From Diacronema lutheri (taxonomy: Eukaryota > Haptophyta > Pavlovophyceae > Pavlovales > Pavlovaceae): a stretch of 64,000 nucleotides of DNA. The number at the start of each line of letters is the position of its first letter. Position 1 is the first letter of the stretch. A program made the position numbers and the translations under genes. Below are positions 43,650 through 54,069 of the stretch, piece by piece. The DNA is taken from contig JAGTXO010000008.1 in the NCBI GenBank assembly GCA_019448385.1, positions 434,001 through 498,000 on the forward strand, written 5' to 3'. Below the pieces are notes generated by a model. The model was not told the origin of the DNA, did not search any database, and saw only the letters and a program-made list of their open reading frames with translations.

Positions 43650-46045
43650 CCGCCGCCGCCGCCTCGCCACCGCTGACCGCGCGGAGCACCTCTTTGAAGA
43701 CGACGCTGCGCGTCACGAGGTCCGGGCCGAGCGCAAAGCGGACGCGCGACGTGTGCCCGACGCGCGAAGCGGCCACGTGGAGCTGGCCGTGCGTGAAGCA
43801 CGGCTCGGCGAGCCACACGCCCGCGCACCCGAGCGCTTGCCCCTGCGCCTCGTTACGCCGGCCGCACCGGGGAACTGGCGGCGCATCCGCACAAGCGCGA
43901 ACGTGCCGTCGTCGGGCGAGTGGTGGTCGACACGCGCGACGAGCACGGTGCTGTCGCGCCCGGCGGCCGCGCCGGGGCGTGCGCACTCGAGCAGCCGGCC
44001 GCCGGCGCGCACGCCGCGCACGATCAGCCGCGTGCCGCCGCACAGCCCCTCGCCGGGCGAGAGGTTGCGCGGCAGCATCACCACCATCCCGGGCTTCAGG
44101 TCGAGGACGCGGTGCGGCATCTGCGCGTGCTCGAGCGAGTCGAGGAATTCGACCGACGCCCGCGCAATCTGCTTGCCCGCCCCGTCGTCGCGCCAGCTCG
44201 TCCGCCGACGCGCACCTCGCCGCCGCGCCCGGGAAGCGGCCGATCGCCAGCCAGTTGATCCGCGCCACGTCCGTCTGCTTGGCGCAGAGCACCGCGCGGT
44301 CGCACAGCGAGCCGTCGTCGGTCCAACACGTCGCGCCGTGGACAAAGTCGTCACGAGCTCCGTCGGGTAGGCCGAGCCCACGCGGATGGGGACGCCGCCG
44401 ACGGCCTCGGGCAGCTGCACGGGATCGAGCGGGAATGCGCCGGGCATGGCCCCGGCCGCCGGCACCGCCGCGGGAACGGCGCCGTCGCCGGGGCTGCGCA
44501 GCAGCTCCGCCCACTCGCCCGCGCCGAGCGCGTCGCCCGTGTCGCGCGCCGCGCTCGAGGCGCGAACGTTCTCGACCAAGGCGTGCTGCCGATCGTGCTG
44601 CCACGGCGCCGAGTACTTGAGGCAGGAGCGCACGATCTGCGCGCGCGAGCCGCGCCGCACCACCGGCAAGCACTGGCGAAAGTCGCCGGCGAGCAGCAGC
44701 GTCTCGCCGCCGAAGCGCTCGTCGACGCCCGTCACGTCGCGCAAACACCGATCAGGCGAGTCGAGGTGGCACCGCGTCTGCATCGGCGCCTCGTCCCACA
44801 CGACCAGCCGCCGCGGCGGCCAGGGAGCGCCCGCGCTCGGAGCGCGGCACGCCATTGAACGGCTTGCCCGTCGGAGTCGGCACCGCCGGGCACCTTGAAG
44901 GTCAAGTGGAAGGTGCGGCCGTCGGGCAGCAGCGTGGCGGCGACGCCCGAGGACGCGCCCACGACGACCGCGTGCCCATCCGCGCGCACGGCGGCGATAA
45001 TGGCGCGCTCGACGAACGTCTTGCCCGTTCCGCCCGGCGCGTCGCAAAGATGCAGCCGGTTGCCCACGCCGCGCAGCGCCGATTTGACGACCGCGCCGTG
45101 GAGCGCGCACTGCTGGCCGCCCTCGGCCATCGCCGCGCGCGCCGCCGCCGCGCTCGCAGCCCGCTCGGCGCGATGGTAGCCCTGCGCGCGCGCGAGCTCG
45201 CGCCCGCCCGGCCCGGCCGGCGCGCGCGCCGTGCGCAGACCGGCCACCGCCGCGAGCGCCGCCGCGCGCTCGCGCTCGTCGGGCACGTACAGCCCCGTGG
45301 AGTCGAACGTGTCGGCCCAGGCGGGCACGCCGTACGAGGCGAAGGCGTCCGAGCCGGGCTGCGGCCGCTGCTCGGCGCGCTTCAGGAGCATGACCCCGCA
45401 CACGTTCCACTTGGTGCCAAACATCGAGCCCGTGAGCCCCGTGTAGACGCGGTCGAGCTGCGTGGCGATGGCGCAGACGTCCTCGTGCCGGATCTCGTCG
45501 ACCGGTTCGCGCCGCGCGTCGACGAGCGGCACGACGCGCTCGGAGCCCGCCCACGTGAACGTGCGCGTCGACATGTTCAGCCGCGTGTGCGCGAGCGTGT
45601 CGTCCTCGTACTTGGGCTTGACGGCGGGCGAGAGCTTGCCGCGCACCTCCTCCTTCGAGAGGCCGCGCGTGTTGAGCAGCTCCTTCTGGCGCGCGTGCAC
45701 CGTCTCGACGCGCTGATCGTCGATGGCGCGCAGGGCGCCAAAGTAGGCGTCCATCTGCGCGAGCGGCGCGCCTTCAATCGGCAGCTCCTTGTCGGTCACG
45801 CCGGCCGTGTACGCCGCCTTGTCGACGTCCGTCGGCCCGTACATGGTGCCAAAGTTGCCGTCGCCCGTGAGCTCGGGCCAGTCGACGACGCAGGGCGGCG
45901 AGACGAAGGCGAGCGCGCGGCGCGACGGCCCGTAGCTCAGCTTGTCGACCGTGCGCGCCTGCTCGCTCGGCTTGACCGGCCGCGTGCTCACGATCTCGCA
46001 GTTGACGAGCGCCGCGTCGAAGGCGCGCAGGTCGATGGCGGCCAT
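43650..46045 (-). CDS. PIF1-type helicase with unusual N-terminal domain, broken
   Basis: Superfamily 1B helicase. Walker A is LCDAPGGTGKTFVERAII (about 45,010-45,060). Walker B is VVWDEAPM (about 44,790). Motif III is LLLAGDFRQCLPVV (about 44,680). Next come LKPGMVVMLPRNLSPGEGLC (about 44,040-44,100), as in Helitron helicases, and motif VI HGQLHVAASRV (about 43,770). The start MAAIDLRAFD (46,045) opens a 250-residue N-terminal domain with MYGPTDVDKAAYT, NMSTRTFTWAGSERVVPLVD and SMFGTKWNVCGVMLLKR. It has no HUH Rep motif and might be a single-strand-DNA-binding fold as in large algal viruses, a weak resemblance. The coding frame is broken in about two places. It is probably part of a mobile element. 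Confidence 0.8.
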
Positions 46046-46143
46046 GGTCGTTGTGCGCGGGAGATCACGCTGCAGGCGGCTCCACAGTAGGTTCGAGAAA
46101 AAAAAAAGCTGGGCCAACGGTCAGTCGAGCGCCACAAGCAATC

Positions 46144-46520
46144 CTCGGGAGCCGGTGGCCCAACCCAACCCAACGATCTTCGTCGCCACCCTTCGCGCGT
46201 TTTCCGTTCGCGCCCAAGCAGACAATGAGACCACAATCTCGGTGCTGCTCGGCGCGATGATGGGCCTCAGCGGCTCGGTGGCGATCGTGCTCTACGTGCG
46301 CGCGCGACGTCGCGAGGTGCAGCACGGGCGCGTGGCGACGCCGCGCATCATCCAGCGCCAGCTCGAGCTGCAGCTGCCGTGGGGCCGGCCGGACGAGGCA
46401 TCCGTCGCCTCGCGTGCCGAAACGCCGGGCGTCGAGGCCGCGTCGCGCTCGGTGCGCGACGCGGCGCCCGAGCCGGACCCGGACGAGGGCTACGTGCGCG
46501 TGGCGAGCGCGGCGTTCTGA
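46144..46520 (+). CDS. Small single-pass membrane protein, unknown
   Basis: A frame ending at 46,520 encodes one membrane helix (TISVLLGAMMGLSGSVAIVL) followed by an Arg-rich stop-transfer stretch and an acidic tail. The start is not resolved: CAAGCAG at about 46,215-46,221 looks like a splice acceptor, and the frame upstream overlaps the helicase antisense. It is divergent from the PIF1 gene. No family recognised. Confidence 0.4.
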
Positions 46521-46602
46521 GGCGCGCACGACGTCGCCCAGCCAGAGCAGCCCGGGGCGGGGCGAGTCCGGCTGCGCGGAGGTCCGGCTCGAGCGGGCGG
46601 GC

Positions 46603-46950
46603 GCCATGCTCTGAGGCGCCGCCGCTTTCTAAAAGGGTGTAGGGTGTAGGGTGTAGGATGCAAAACAAGCCCTCCCCACATTTGGGCCCGACGTCATTCC
46701 TTCTTCGAAGCCGTGACGTTACTCACATACGAGTACTTTTACTTAGTGTAGGATGTATCTATTCTCTAAGTATTTGCATAGTGTAGGGTGTAGGATAAGT
46801 ACGGTTACGAAAGTCCTACAGGGAGTGAAGGAATGACGCTGTGACGAAAGAAGGAATGACGTCGGGCCCAGATGTGGGGAGGGCTTGTTTTGCATCCTAC
46901 ACCCTACACCCTACACCCTTTTGAAAAGCGGCGGCGCCTCAGAGCATGGC
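46603..46950. mobile_element. MITE-like inverted-repeat element, copy 1
   Basis: Terminal arms of about 103 bp are near-perfect inverted repeats. The left arm runs from GCCATGCTCTGAGGCGCCGC to CATTCCTTCTT (about 46,705); the right arm ends at 46,950. Each arm contains three GGGTGTA units. The interior is AT-richer than the region, with more GTGTAGG-like units, and no coding frame. Size and structure suit a non-autonomous DNA transposon. Confidence 0.85.
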
Positions 46951-47153
46951 GGCTCGACAGCATGGCGCCTATACAGCATGGCGTCGTCCAGCGTCACGCC
47001 GCGTCGTGGTCCTGCCGCTCCTCCGTGGCGCACGGATGGCGCTCCTCCGTGACGCAGCCGAACGACGTCGCGGCGTCACGGCCCGGGCGCAGTCGCCATC
47101 CTGGACGCCACGCTGGACGACGCCATGCTGTCGAGGCGCCATGCTGTCGAGCC

Positions 47154-47486
47154 GCCATGCTCCGAGGCGCCGCCGCTTTCTAAAAGGGTGTAGGGTGTAG
47201 GGTGTAGGATGCAAAACAAGCCCTCCCCACATTTGGGCCCGACGTCATTCCTTCTTTCGTCACAGCGTCATTCCTTCACTCCCTGTAGGACTTTCGTAAC
47301 CGTACTTATCCTACACCCTACACTATGCAAATACCTAGAGAATAGATACATCCTACACTAAGTAAAGGTACTCGTATGTGAGTAACGTCACGGCTTCGAA
47401 GAAGGAATGACGTCGGGCCCAAATGTGGGGAGGGCTTGTTTTGCATCCTACACCCTACACCCTACACCCTTTTGGAAAGCGGCGCC
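47154..47486. mobile_element. MITE-like inverted-repeat element, copy 2 (opposite orientation)
   Basis: Nearly identical to 46,603-46,950 but with its interior reversed, so the two copies form a large inverted repeat around a 200-bp spacer (46,951-47,153). Only a few base differences were seen, which suggests recent activity. The outer right flank diverges just after GCGGCGCC at about 47,486. Confidence 0.85.
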
Positions 47487-48734
47487 GAAGGTGGGAGGAT
47501 GCCACCCGTATGCGCGCGTTTGAACGTGCGCGGACGGCCGTTGGCTTCGCGCCCTTTCGCCCACGGTTTGCGCGCCAACGGACCAGTCCTCCGCGGGCGC
47601 CGCGCATCGTCTCAGGGGCGGTCGGTGTGGTACGCCGCGCGCATCGTCAGCGCCGCGGCGTCGAGCTCGGCGAGCGAGGGCGCGTACGTGACGCCGCTCA
47701 GCACCTCGTCCGCGCCCGCCCTCGTCGCGCTCGCCGCCTCCGCAGTGCGCGCAGGCGGCTTCGTGACGGCACGCGAGGCCACGCCGCGCGCCGCAGGTGC
47801 CTTCGCGCGCTGCATCGTCTGTCTGCCGGTCCGACGCGCTCTGCTCTGAACGAACGGACGGCACGCCCGACGAGATCTCGTCGCGTGCACGCTCGCACAG
47901 CATGTACCCCCAGAACGTCTCCGAGCTGCTGCCCGACGAGATCTTCGGCGACGAGCTGCTCGTCGACCGGCACTACCGCGTGCGCATCCTTCAGCGCGTC
48001 GCCCGCCGCCGCGATGCGGCCGAGGCCAACTTTTGGCTCGACGGCGGGCCCGCCGACTCGGTCGTCGGCGCGTGCATGTGCGGCCGAATCTACGCGCTCA
48101 AGTGCATGGGCCGGCTCGTCCGCGGCGCCCGGATCCTCGCGCTGCTGCGCAAAAATGTGGCGCTCGCCACGTGCCGCGCACACCTCATGGGCCACATGCT
48201 CCAGCGCATCGTCGGCGACAGCGGCGTCGCGCGGCTGCTGCAGCTGGTTGCAGCTCGTTCGCGAGGATCACGACACGCTCAACGCCGAGCACCAGGCCTT
48301 GGAAGCACAGCATGACACCGGCCAAGTCATGCGACGGCATGTGCGCGCGCGCCGACGCGCTCTCCAAGGACCTCGCACGGGCGCACGAGCACGCTCACAA
48401 GCTCGATGGCTATCTGGTGTGGTGCAGCGAGCGCCTCGGTGAGAGTGACTCTTTCAACGGAGCGCTCGAGAACCTGAACACGCGGTGCAGCATGAGATGT
48501 GCTGGCTCCACGCCGAGATGTCGTCGCTCGTTGCGAGTTCGCCCGAGGCTTACGCGAACGACAGCGAGGCCACCGACTTCAAGGACCACGGCGTGTGCGT
48601 CGAGTTCGATGTCTTCAACCGCGACGGGGTCGAGGGCGCGCCCGTGCCCGCGACCGCGCCCACGAAGGCAGAGCCGGGCATCGAGTCCGAGTGCATCGCG
48701 CCCGCACAGGCAGAGCCGGGCAGCGAGTCCGAAG

Positions 48735-48767
<33 letters not shown>

Positions 48768-49054
48768 GGCAGAGCCGCGCACCGAGCCCAAGTGAGCCAA
48801 CGTGCCGCCGAACTCGCCCAAGCTCTCGTCGGTCGACAGTCAGGCCACCGAGTACAAGACTTCCTACGCGAACTCACGTGCTCGCCACCTGCAACGCCTC
48901 GAGTTTACGCACGCGTTCGAGTCTGTGCAGGCCGAGGTCGCTTAGCCAAAGCGCGCCAAGGTTCCGGCCACCGGCGCATCCAGCCGCTGGCTGCGCAACA
49001 CGGCGGTGCGCAACACCCGCAGCTCGGCCAACGGCAAGTAGCGCGCCGGCGCAG
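47487..49054 (+). CDS. Unknown protein region with several frame changes
   Basis: The clearest part starts at ATG 47,902 (MYPQNVSELLPDEIFGDELL) and runs to about 48,245 with a balanced residue mix including GACMCGRIYALKCMGRLVRG. Protein-like text then continues in other frames: REDHDTLNAEHQALEAQHDT (about 48,260-48,320), LSKDLARAHEHAHKLDGYLV (about 48,360-48,420) and LHAEMSSLVASSPEAYANDS (about 48,500-48,560), ending in a Pro/Glu/Ser repeat stretch. This looks like a helical protein with unrecognised introns or a decayed gene. No domain was recognised, and splice sites were not placed. Confidence 0.4.
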
Positions 49055-49490
49055 CGCACGGTATGCCGCGGCGAGCTCAGTCGCGAAGAGTGTCCGACTG
49101 GCCGCGCCCTCCACGGGGTGCACGCGCACTCGGCGCGGTCCGGTCAGTCAGGGGGCCTCAGCTTGCGCGATGCCAGTTGCGAGCCCCCCCGGAATCCGCC
49201 ATTCTATTCTACTAGGCGTAAATCACCCAAGCCCTTCCGGTCGCCCGCATTCCGGGGTCGGACCCTCCGTCGGCCCGGCTCGGGCCCTCCGTCCGCCGCG
49301 CCCGCTCGACCCCGAATTCTACTCCAAATCGGCCGGTCAGGAGGGTGTCTCGGTCCTAGGCTCGTCATAAGCCTCGCCCCGACCCCTCGAGCGCTCATTG
49401 GCTGGCTTTTAACCCTTGATTGTACGACCCGGGTCGTACTCTCAGCCTTACACTGGCCGGACCAGCCCGGACCGCGCCCTATATACCTAC
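49055..49490 (+). repeat. 430-bp dispersed repeat, copy 2 (partner 9,155-9,590)
   Basis: Same parts as copy 1: start GCACGGTATGCCGCGG, ATTGG, the 18-bp palindrome (49,422-49,439) and a final CCCTATATA. It ends 77 bp before the 3' end of a minus-strand gene, as copy 1 ends just before RibD. Confidence 0.9.
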
Positions 49491-49566
49491 AATGCACGGT
49501 GAAGCCAGCGCACCCAGCGCACGCTCGCGTTGCGCACTGGCCATCTGTCATGTCCCAAGTGGCGAG

Positions 49567-50490
49567 TTACGAAGCGGAGGGTGGCTGGGCGGGCGGCTCC
49601 CACGCCTGGAAGAACGTCTTGACGAACAGGCTGCGCGCCTCCTGCTCCGTCTTGCGCGGGCCACTGAAGCCCACGCGGCGCCGCTCCAGACTGCCGCCCT
49701 TGCCCTCGCCGGCCGCTCCGAGTGCGAGCGCGACATCAAAGCCGAGTTCGTCAATCCCGACGAGCTCGGCCGATGCGACCGAGCGCCCGAAGTACGCCTC
49801 GCAGAAGCGGCAGAGCTCGGCACGTCTCGGCCCATTGACCGAGCTGATGATGTGGTGCGCGAAAGGCGCGAGCGCGTCGATCGTCGCGCTCGCGTACTCG
49901 GCGACCGGCAGCCACACGCCGCCGTCGGGCGCGTGCAGGTAGCACTTCTGCACGGCGAGTTTGAAGAACGAGAGGCCGCCAGGCGCGATGCACTCGCGCG
50001 CGACCGGATGCACATTTAGGAAGTCGACATGCGACTGCGCGAACTCCTGCTCCGGCAGCGGGCCCACCTCGCCCGCGAGCGAGACCGCCTGGCCGCTCGT
50101 GCCATCAACGATCAGAAGCGACGACAACGGCGTCGCTGCGATGTTCGCGTGCAGAATGGAGCCGTCCTTGAGCAGGAAGACGGGTTCGCCGCGCTGGTTG
50201 AGCACAAAGTCCACCGGCGCGGCGAACGGCAACCCGCCCTCCTGCAGCGTCGAGAGCACACCGTTGAGTGCGCCCGCGCCAATTGTGCGCGCGCGCTGGA
50301 CAGCCGTCAGCCGCGGCGCCGCCTGCGACGCCGACAGCAGATCCGTGAACCGGGTTGCGCTCGAGGTGGCGGACGCCAATACTCGCGCCGCGCCCGTCGG
50401 CCTCGCCGCTGGCCCGCCCGCATAGGCCTGCACGGCCATCATGCAGGCGGCGGCGACGACGAGGGCGGTGCGCATCACTCGCAATTTCAT
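49567..50490 (-). CDS. PNPOx-like split-barrel protein with DUF2470 (GluTRBP/HugZ-like)
   Basis: The start MKLRVMRTALVVAAACMMAV at 50,490 is preferred over a longer non-ATG frame because it opens a signal-like hydrophobic leader. A pyridoxamine-5'-phosphate-oxidase-type split barrel follows (GVLSTLQEGGLPFAAPVDFV, ILHANIAATPLSSLLIVDGT, FLNVHPVARECI). The C-terminal DUF2470 domain has APFAHHIISSVNG and AELVGIDELGFDVAL. This arrangement is that of plastid glutamyl-tRNA reductase-binding protein/PGR7, which tunes tetrapyrrole synthesis, and of bacterial HugZ haem oxygenases. Plastid targeting is likely. Haem or FMN binding cannot be judged from sequence alone. No intron is needed. Confidence 0.85.
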   Translation of the reverse strand: MKLRVMRTALVVAAACMMAVQAYAGGPAARPTGAARVLASATSSATRFTDLLSASQAAPRLTAVQRARTIGAGALNGVLSTLQEGGLPFAAPVDFVLNQRGEPVFLLKDGSILHANIAATPLSSLLIVDGTSGQAVSLAGEVGPLPEQEFAQSHVDFLNVHPVARECIAPGGLSFFKLAVQKCYLHAPDGGVWLPVAEYASATIDALAPFAHHIISSVNGPRRAELCRFCEAYFGRSVASAELVGIDELGFDVALALGAAGEGKGGSLERRRVGFSGPRKTEQEARSLFVKTFFQAWEPPAQPPSAS

Positions 50491-50849
50491 GTCCGCTGTC
50501 TTCAACTGAGCACACGCCTCAGTACGAACGACGCTTACAGTCAGCAGGGGGCGTGCACGGGGCTGAGTCGTGACGAGGGGAGATCGCGAAAGAGCGCGCG
50601 TAGCATCGGTCCCGGCCTGCATAGGATCGACGCCCTGACTTCGGTCCTATGCACGTTAGCAGAGAAACGGGAGGGGGGGGGGGGGGGGGGGGGGGGGGGT
50701 GGGGGGGGGGGGGGCGGGACACCCACAAACGCCTAGCCACCCCTCGCCGGGGCCCCGTCGGTCGCCGCCAGTTGACTGGAGTCAGGGACATCTCGTTTGC
50801 TCGCCTTTGCGTCTGACATCGACTGGCAAGCGTTCGGCGGTCAAGTGAG
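50491..50849. other. Intergenic, with long poly-G tract
   Basis: The spacer between the PNPOx gene start and the TIR-SAM gene end. It holds poly-G at 50,673-50,714 (42 bases with one T) and nothing else recognisable. Confidence 0.6.
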
Positions 50850-52572
50850 TCACGACGCCTCGGTCTTGTACGTCCACACGTAGAGCACGCCGCGGCCACC
50901 CGTGTTGCACGACGCGGTGATCGCGACGAGGTTGTCCGCCGACTTGAGGTCAGCAAGCGGCGCGGCGGCACGCTCGTAGAACGTCGCCCAGCCGTAGTCG
51001 CGTGTGTTCTGCGCGGAGAAGCTGAGCGAGAGCTCGCCGCGGTCGGGCAGGTCGTGCGAGTAGAAGGCGGAGAAGATGGCCGGCGCATCGGGCCCGTTGT
51101 TGTGCGCGTCGATGGCGACAATCTGGCCGTTCCGCACGCCCTTGCGCCAGAGCTGCTCGACGAGCGCGTGCGCGGCGCCATCCCATGTGTCGCCGCGCAC
51201 CTCCGCCCATTCGAGCGCGCCCATGCCCGGGCTGAGGGCGCCGTCTGCCCTGCCGGCGTATGCGAGTGTGTACAGCACGCCGCCATCGCCCGCCGTGCAG
51301 CTCGCGGTGATGGCCACGAGGTCGGCGGCGCTCGGCAGCGCGCGCGCGTGCGCGGCGGCTTGGTCGTAGAAGGAGCCCCAGCCGAGCTCGGACGAGGCCG
51401 TCTTGTGCACAGTCAGCTCGAGCTCGCCGCGGTCGGGCAGGTCGTGCGAGTAAAAGGCTGAGAAGATCGCCTCGGCATCGGGCCCGTTGTTGTGCGCATC
51501 AACAGCGACGATCTGGCCGCGCCGGATACCGCGCTCGCGCAGCTGGGCCTGCAGCGTGGCGAGCGCGTCGTCCCACCGGGCAGATCGCGCCTCGACCCAT
51601 CGCACGCGCCTGAGCGGTGGCTCAGGAGGCGGCGCGAGTAGGTGCGCCGGGACGCCATCATGAGCAAACTCAGCCGCCTTGACGAGCAGCCGTCGCCGGT
51701 GGAGCGCGAGCACGCCGAGCTCTTCGAGCTCGCTATCGGTCAGGCCAACGAGGTCGGCGCCGCCCACGCTCTCCTGCGCGAAGCGCGGCGCGTACTTGCT
51801 CAGCCCGAGCGCGCCGAGCAGCCGGCCGACAGCGTCCACGTCGAGGGTGTTGAGCGGCACACCGAGCGAGTGGCGGTTGACTGGCAGATCGGCGGACGAG
51901 AGCGCGTGCGCAAGCGGCGGAGGCTGCCCACCGGCGTGGTGCGGGTGGCCGCCGCCACCAGCACCAACCCCGCCTGGCGCGCTCGCGCGCGAGGACACGT
52001 ACCGAATGTCGTCCGCCAGCCTGCGCACGCCCGCGTCAAACGTACCATCGTCTTCGCACAGGTCGACGTAGAGCTTGCCGCCCAGCTTGCCCCCCACCGA
52101 GCCCGCCCATGCGCCAGGCTTGCGGCAGCGCGGCTCCATCACGACAGTGAGCATTCGGTCGACGCCCTTGCGCCGGAGGCCGTAGTCGAACTCAAACTTG
52201 CTGGAGGGGGGGGGGGGGGGGGAGGGGGGGGGGAGGTTCGGCGGTGTCGGCAACTGCGCGCCGCGCGAAAGGGCGAATGTGGCCAGACCATCAGCTACGG
52301 CCGGGCGCACACCAATTGTCATCCGCGCCAGCCTCACCCTTGCCCGAGGCTTTCAGCACGTAGCGCTCGGTCACGAAGACGACGCAGCAAGCCGAATGGT
52401 CGATGCCATCCGCCATCTGTTGGTTGATGTCGCCGCGCATCTCGTCGGCGTCGAACCAGATCGACAAGCCAGCCGCGCGAAGGGCCTCAGCCACGCGGCC
52501 TACGCGCGCGTGGTTGGAGCGCCCCAGCTCATCGGTGCCCCAATCGTGCGTCAGAAACGCGTCAAACGACAT
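50850..52572 (-). CDS. TIR-SAM protein with twin C-terminal repeats
   Basis: The start MSFDAFLTHDWGTD (52,572) opens a TIR domain with ALRAAGLSIWFDADEMRGDI, QQMADGIDHSACCVVFVTER and, after splicing, DDNCKFEFDYGL. TIR domains signal by assembly or by cleaving NAD; the Glu in DADEM is at the usual catalytic place. A phase-2 GT...AG intron (52,201-52,312, 112 nt, containing a poly-C tract) joins the exons. A SAM oligomerisation domain follows (about 51,660-51,855, LGLSKYAPRFAQESVGGADL). Then come two copies of a 110-residue unit (about 51,250-51,590 and 50,860-51,200), each with GQIVAVDAHNNGPD-type and FYSHDLPDRGEL motifs. I do not recognise this unit. SAM plus TIR recalls SARM1 in reverse order. 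Confidence 0.85.
52206..52233. repeat. Poly-G tract in TIR-SAM intron
   Basis: Two G runs separated by an A. On the sense strand this is the poly-C stretch just before the 3' splice site CTCCAG. Confidence 0.9.
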
Positions 52573-52733
52573 GATCGCCCGTGCGGCGTGCCTTTGGCCA
52601 AAATATGCGGGGCACACCACAATCATCACTTTTTCCGGGTCATGCTCGTCAGTCCGATTGGAATTTGGAGTGAGTGACTCTCGGACACGAGGCGTGGCGC
52701 GTGGGGCTCGCCGGGCTCCGCGCCCGCGGCGCG

Positions 52734-54069
52734 TCACTTGCGTTTGGGCGGGCCAGGCAGGCAGACAGGGGCGGCCTCTGCCGGCAGCGCGTCGCCGCTC
52801 CCACCGCACGTGACCGTCACGAGCTCGCCCTCCCATGGCACGAGCTTGTCATACTCCGTGTCGCCCACCCCCTTCGTTTTGCGCAGCTCGTACCAAATCT
52901 GCGCGCGCCGGGCGAACACGGAGGGGCGGTATCGCCGGGTCCGATGGCGCGCACGCGCTCAGCCGGCGCATGGAGCTGCCTGGTTCGCACGGGGCCGTGC
53001 GACCGGCGCGCAGGGGCTGCCGCGGCAGCGCTCTGGGCAGCCCCCGCACCACGCGGCGCGCGTCCAACACGCCTCGCTCGCGGCCGCGCGCGCTGCCCGC
53101 ACGCACCCGGTCGGCCTGCCTCTTTGCAAGCTGGACGACAACCCGCCCCTCGAGCACCTTGACAACACAGCCGTGCTGGTTGATCGGCTCGCAGAGCAGC
53201 GGCACGTTGAGGGAAAGCTCGGTCGACGCGTCCGGCCTGATCGCCAGCTTGAACGACCGGTCGAAGAAGCCAGCGCATATGCCGTTGGACGGCAGCCGCT
53301 TCGCGCCCGCGAGCGGAAAGTTGACCTTGACCCGCCCGTCGCCGTCGAGCATTGCAAAGCTCGCAATTGTCTGCTCGCGCACGGCGTGGCCCGGCGCATA
53401 GACCGCGCGCGGCACGCGTGGCTCGGCCGGCACAATCGTATTGCCCAGGTTCTTGTTCACCGAATAGTAGTAGGAGATCTCGCCCTTACTCGCCTGGGAT
53501 GCGCGGATCGCGTCCTGCTGCGCGACGGTGAGCTCACCGGTGGCCGGGCCGGCGGCGAGCGCGCTTCTGCGCACGACGAAGAGATCGGCCCGCGGCGGCT
53601 CGCCGCACGGAAGAACCCAGTCCGCGAGGAGCACGCGCCCGTCGCTCGACTGCAGCTGCACCTCGTCCGCCTGCGCGCGGCGGTGCGGCGGCGTGGCGGC
53701 GCGACGGTCTTGCCGAGCGAGGCGGCGGCGCGCGCGGCGGCTGGCCGAGTGAGCAACGTTGCGCCGCGCGAGCGCACCTGTAGCCGGCGCCCGCTGCACG
53801 CCGCGCTGCACGAGCGCGCAAACGCGTCGAGCGCGTCCGCGACGGTGATAGGAGCGTCGGACTGGAGAAGGTCGAGCCTGCAGGGCGGGGCGGGTCGGCA
53901 ACGACGGGCTGCACGCGTGAGCGGCTATTGGAGGCCAAAGAGAAGAGAAGCTTGCGTTGGGGGAATGGGAGGGTGGGGGAGGGGGGTTGCGGGCGGCACC
54001 CGGCAAGAGCAAGACGCACTTGACCGTGTGCTCAAAGGCTTCCTCATGGTGCAAGTAGACCACCGCCAT
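52734..54069 (-). CDS. CS-domain (p23/SGT1/CacyBP-like) protein, multi-exon
   Basis: The ATG at 54,069 gives MAVVYLHHEEAFEHTVKCVL. A second exon at about 53,795-53,870 reads LLQSDAPITVADALDAFARS. The main exon (53,107-53,670) carries ADEVQLQSSDGRVLLADW, SYYYSVNKNLGN and the CS fold: VNFPLAGAKRLPSNGICAGF, DRSFKLAIRPDASTELSLNV, KVLEGRVVVQLAKR. The last exon (52,734-52,898) has IWYELRKTKGVGDTEYDKL. A phase-0 intron at 52,899-53,106 fits exactly. The positions of the first two introns are approximate. CS proteins act as Hsp90 or ubiquitin-ligase co-factors. The Trp-Tyr-Glu-Leu-Arg-Lys end resembles CacyBP/SGT1-type strands. The N-terminal 90 residues may be a ubiquitin-like domain. It is divergent from RRP8. 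Confidence 0.72.

Noticed and set aside
18856-46045. Polinton/Maverick or giant-virus insertion as the identity of the large element
   Set aside because: A chromodomain and adenain-like protease recall Polintons, but no PolB, integrase core, packaging ATPase or capsid-like protein was recognised. Left unassigned.
46630-46665. GGGTGTA units as a true telomere or telomeric scar
   Set aside because: Only three units per arm, always inside a defined inverted-repeat element and in both orientations.
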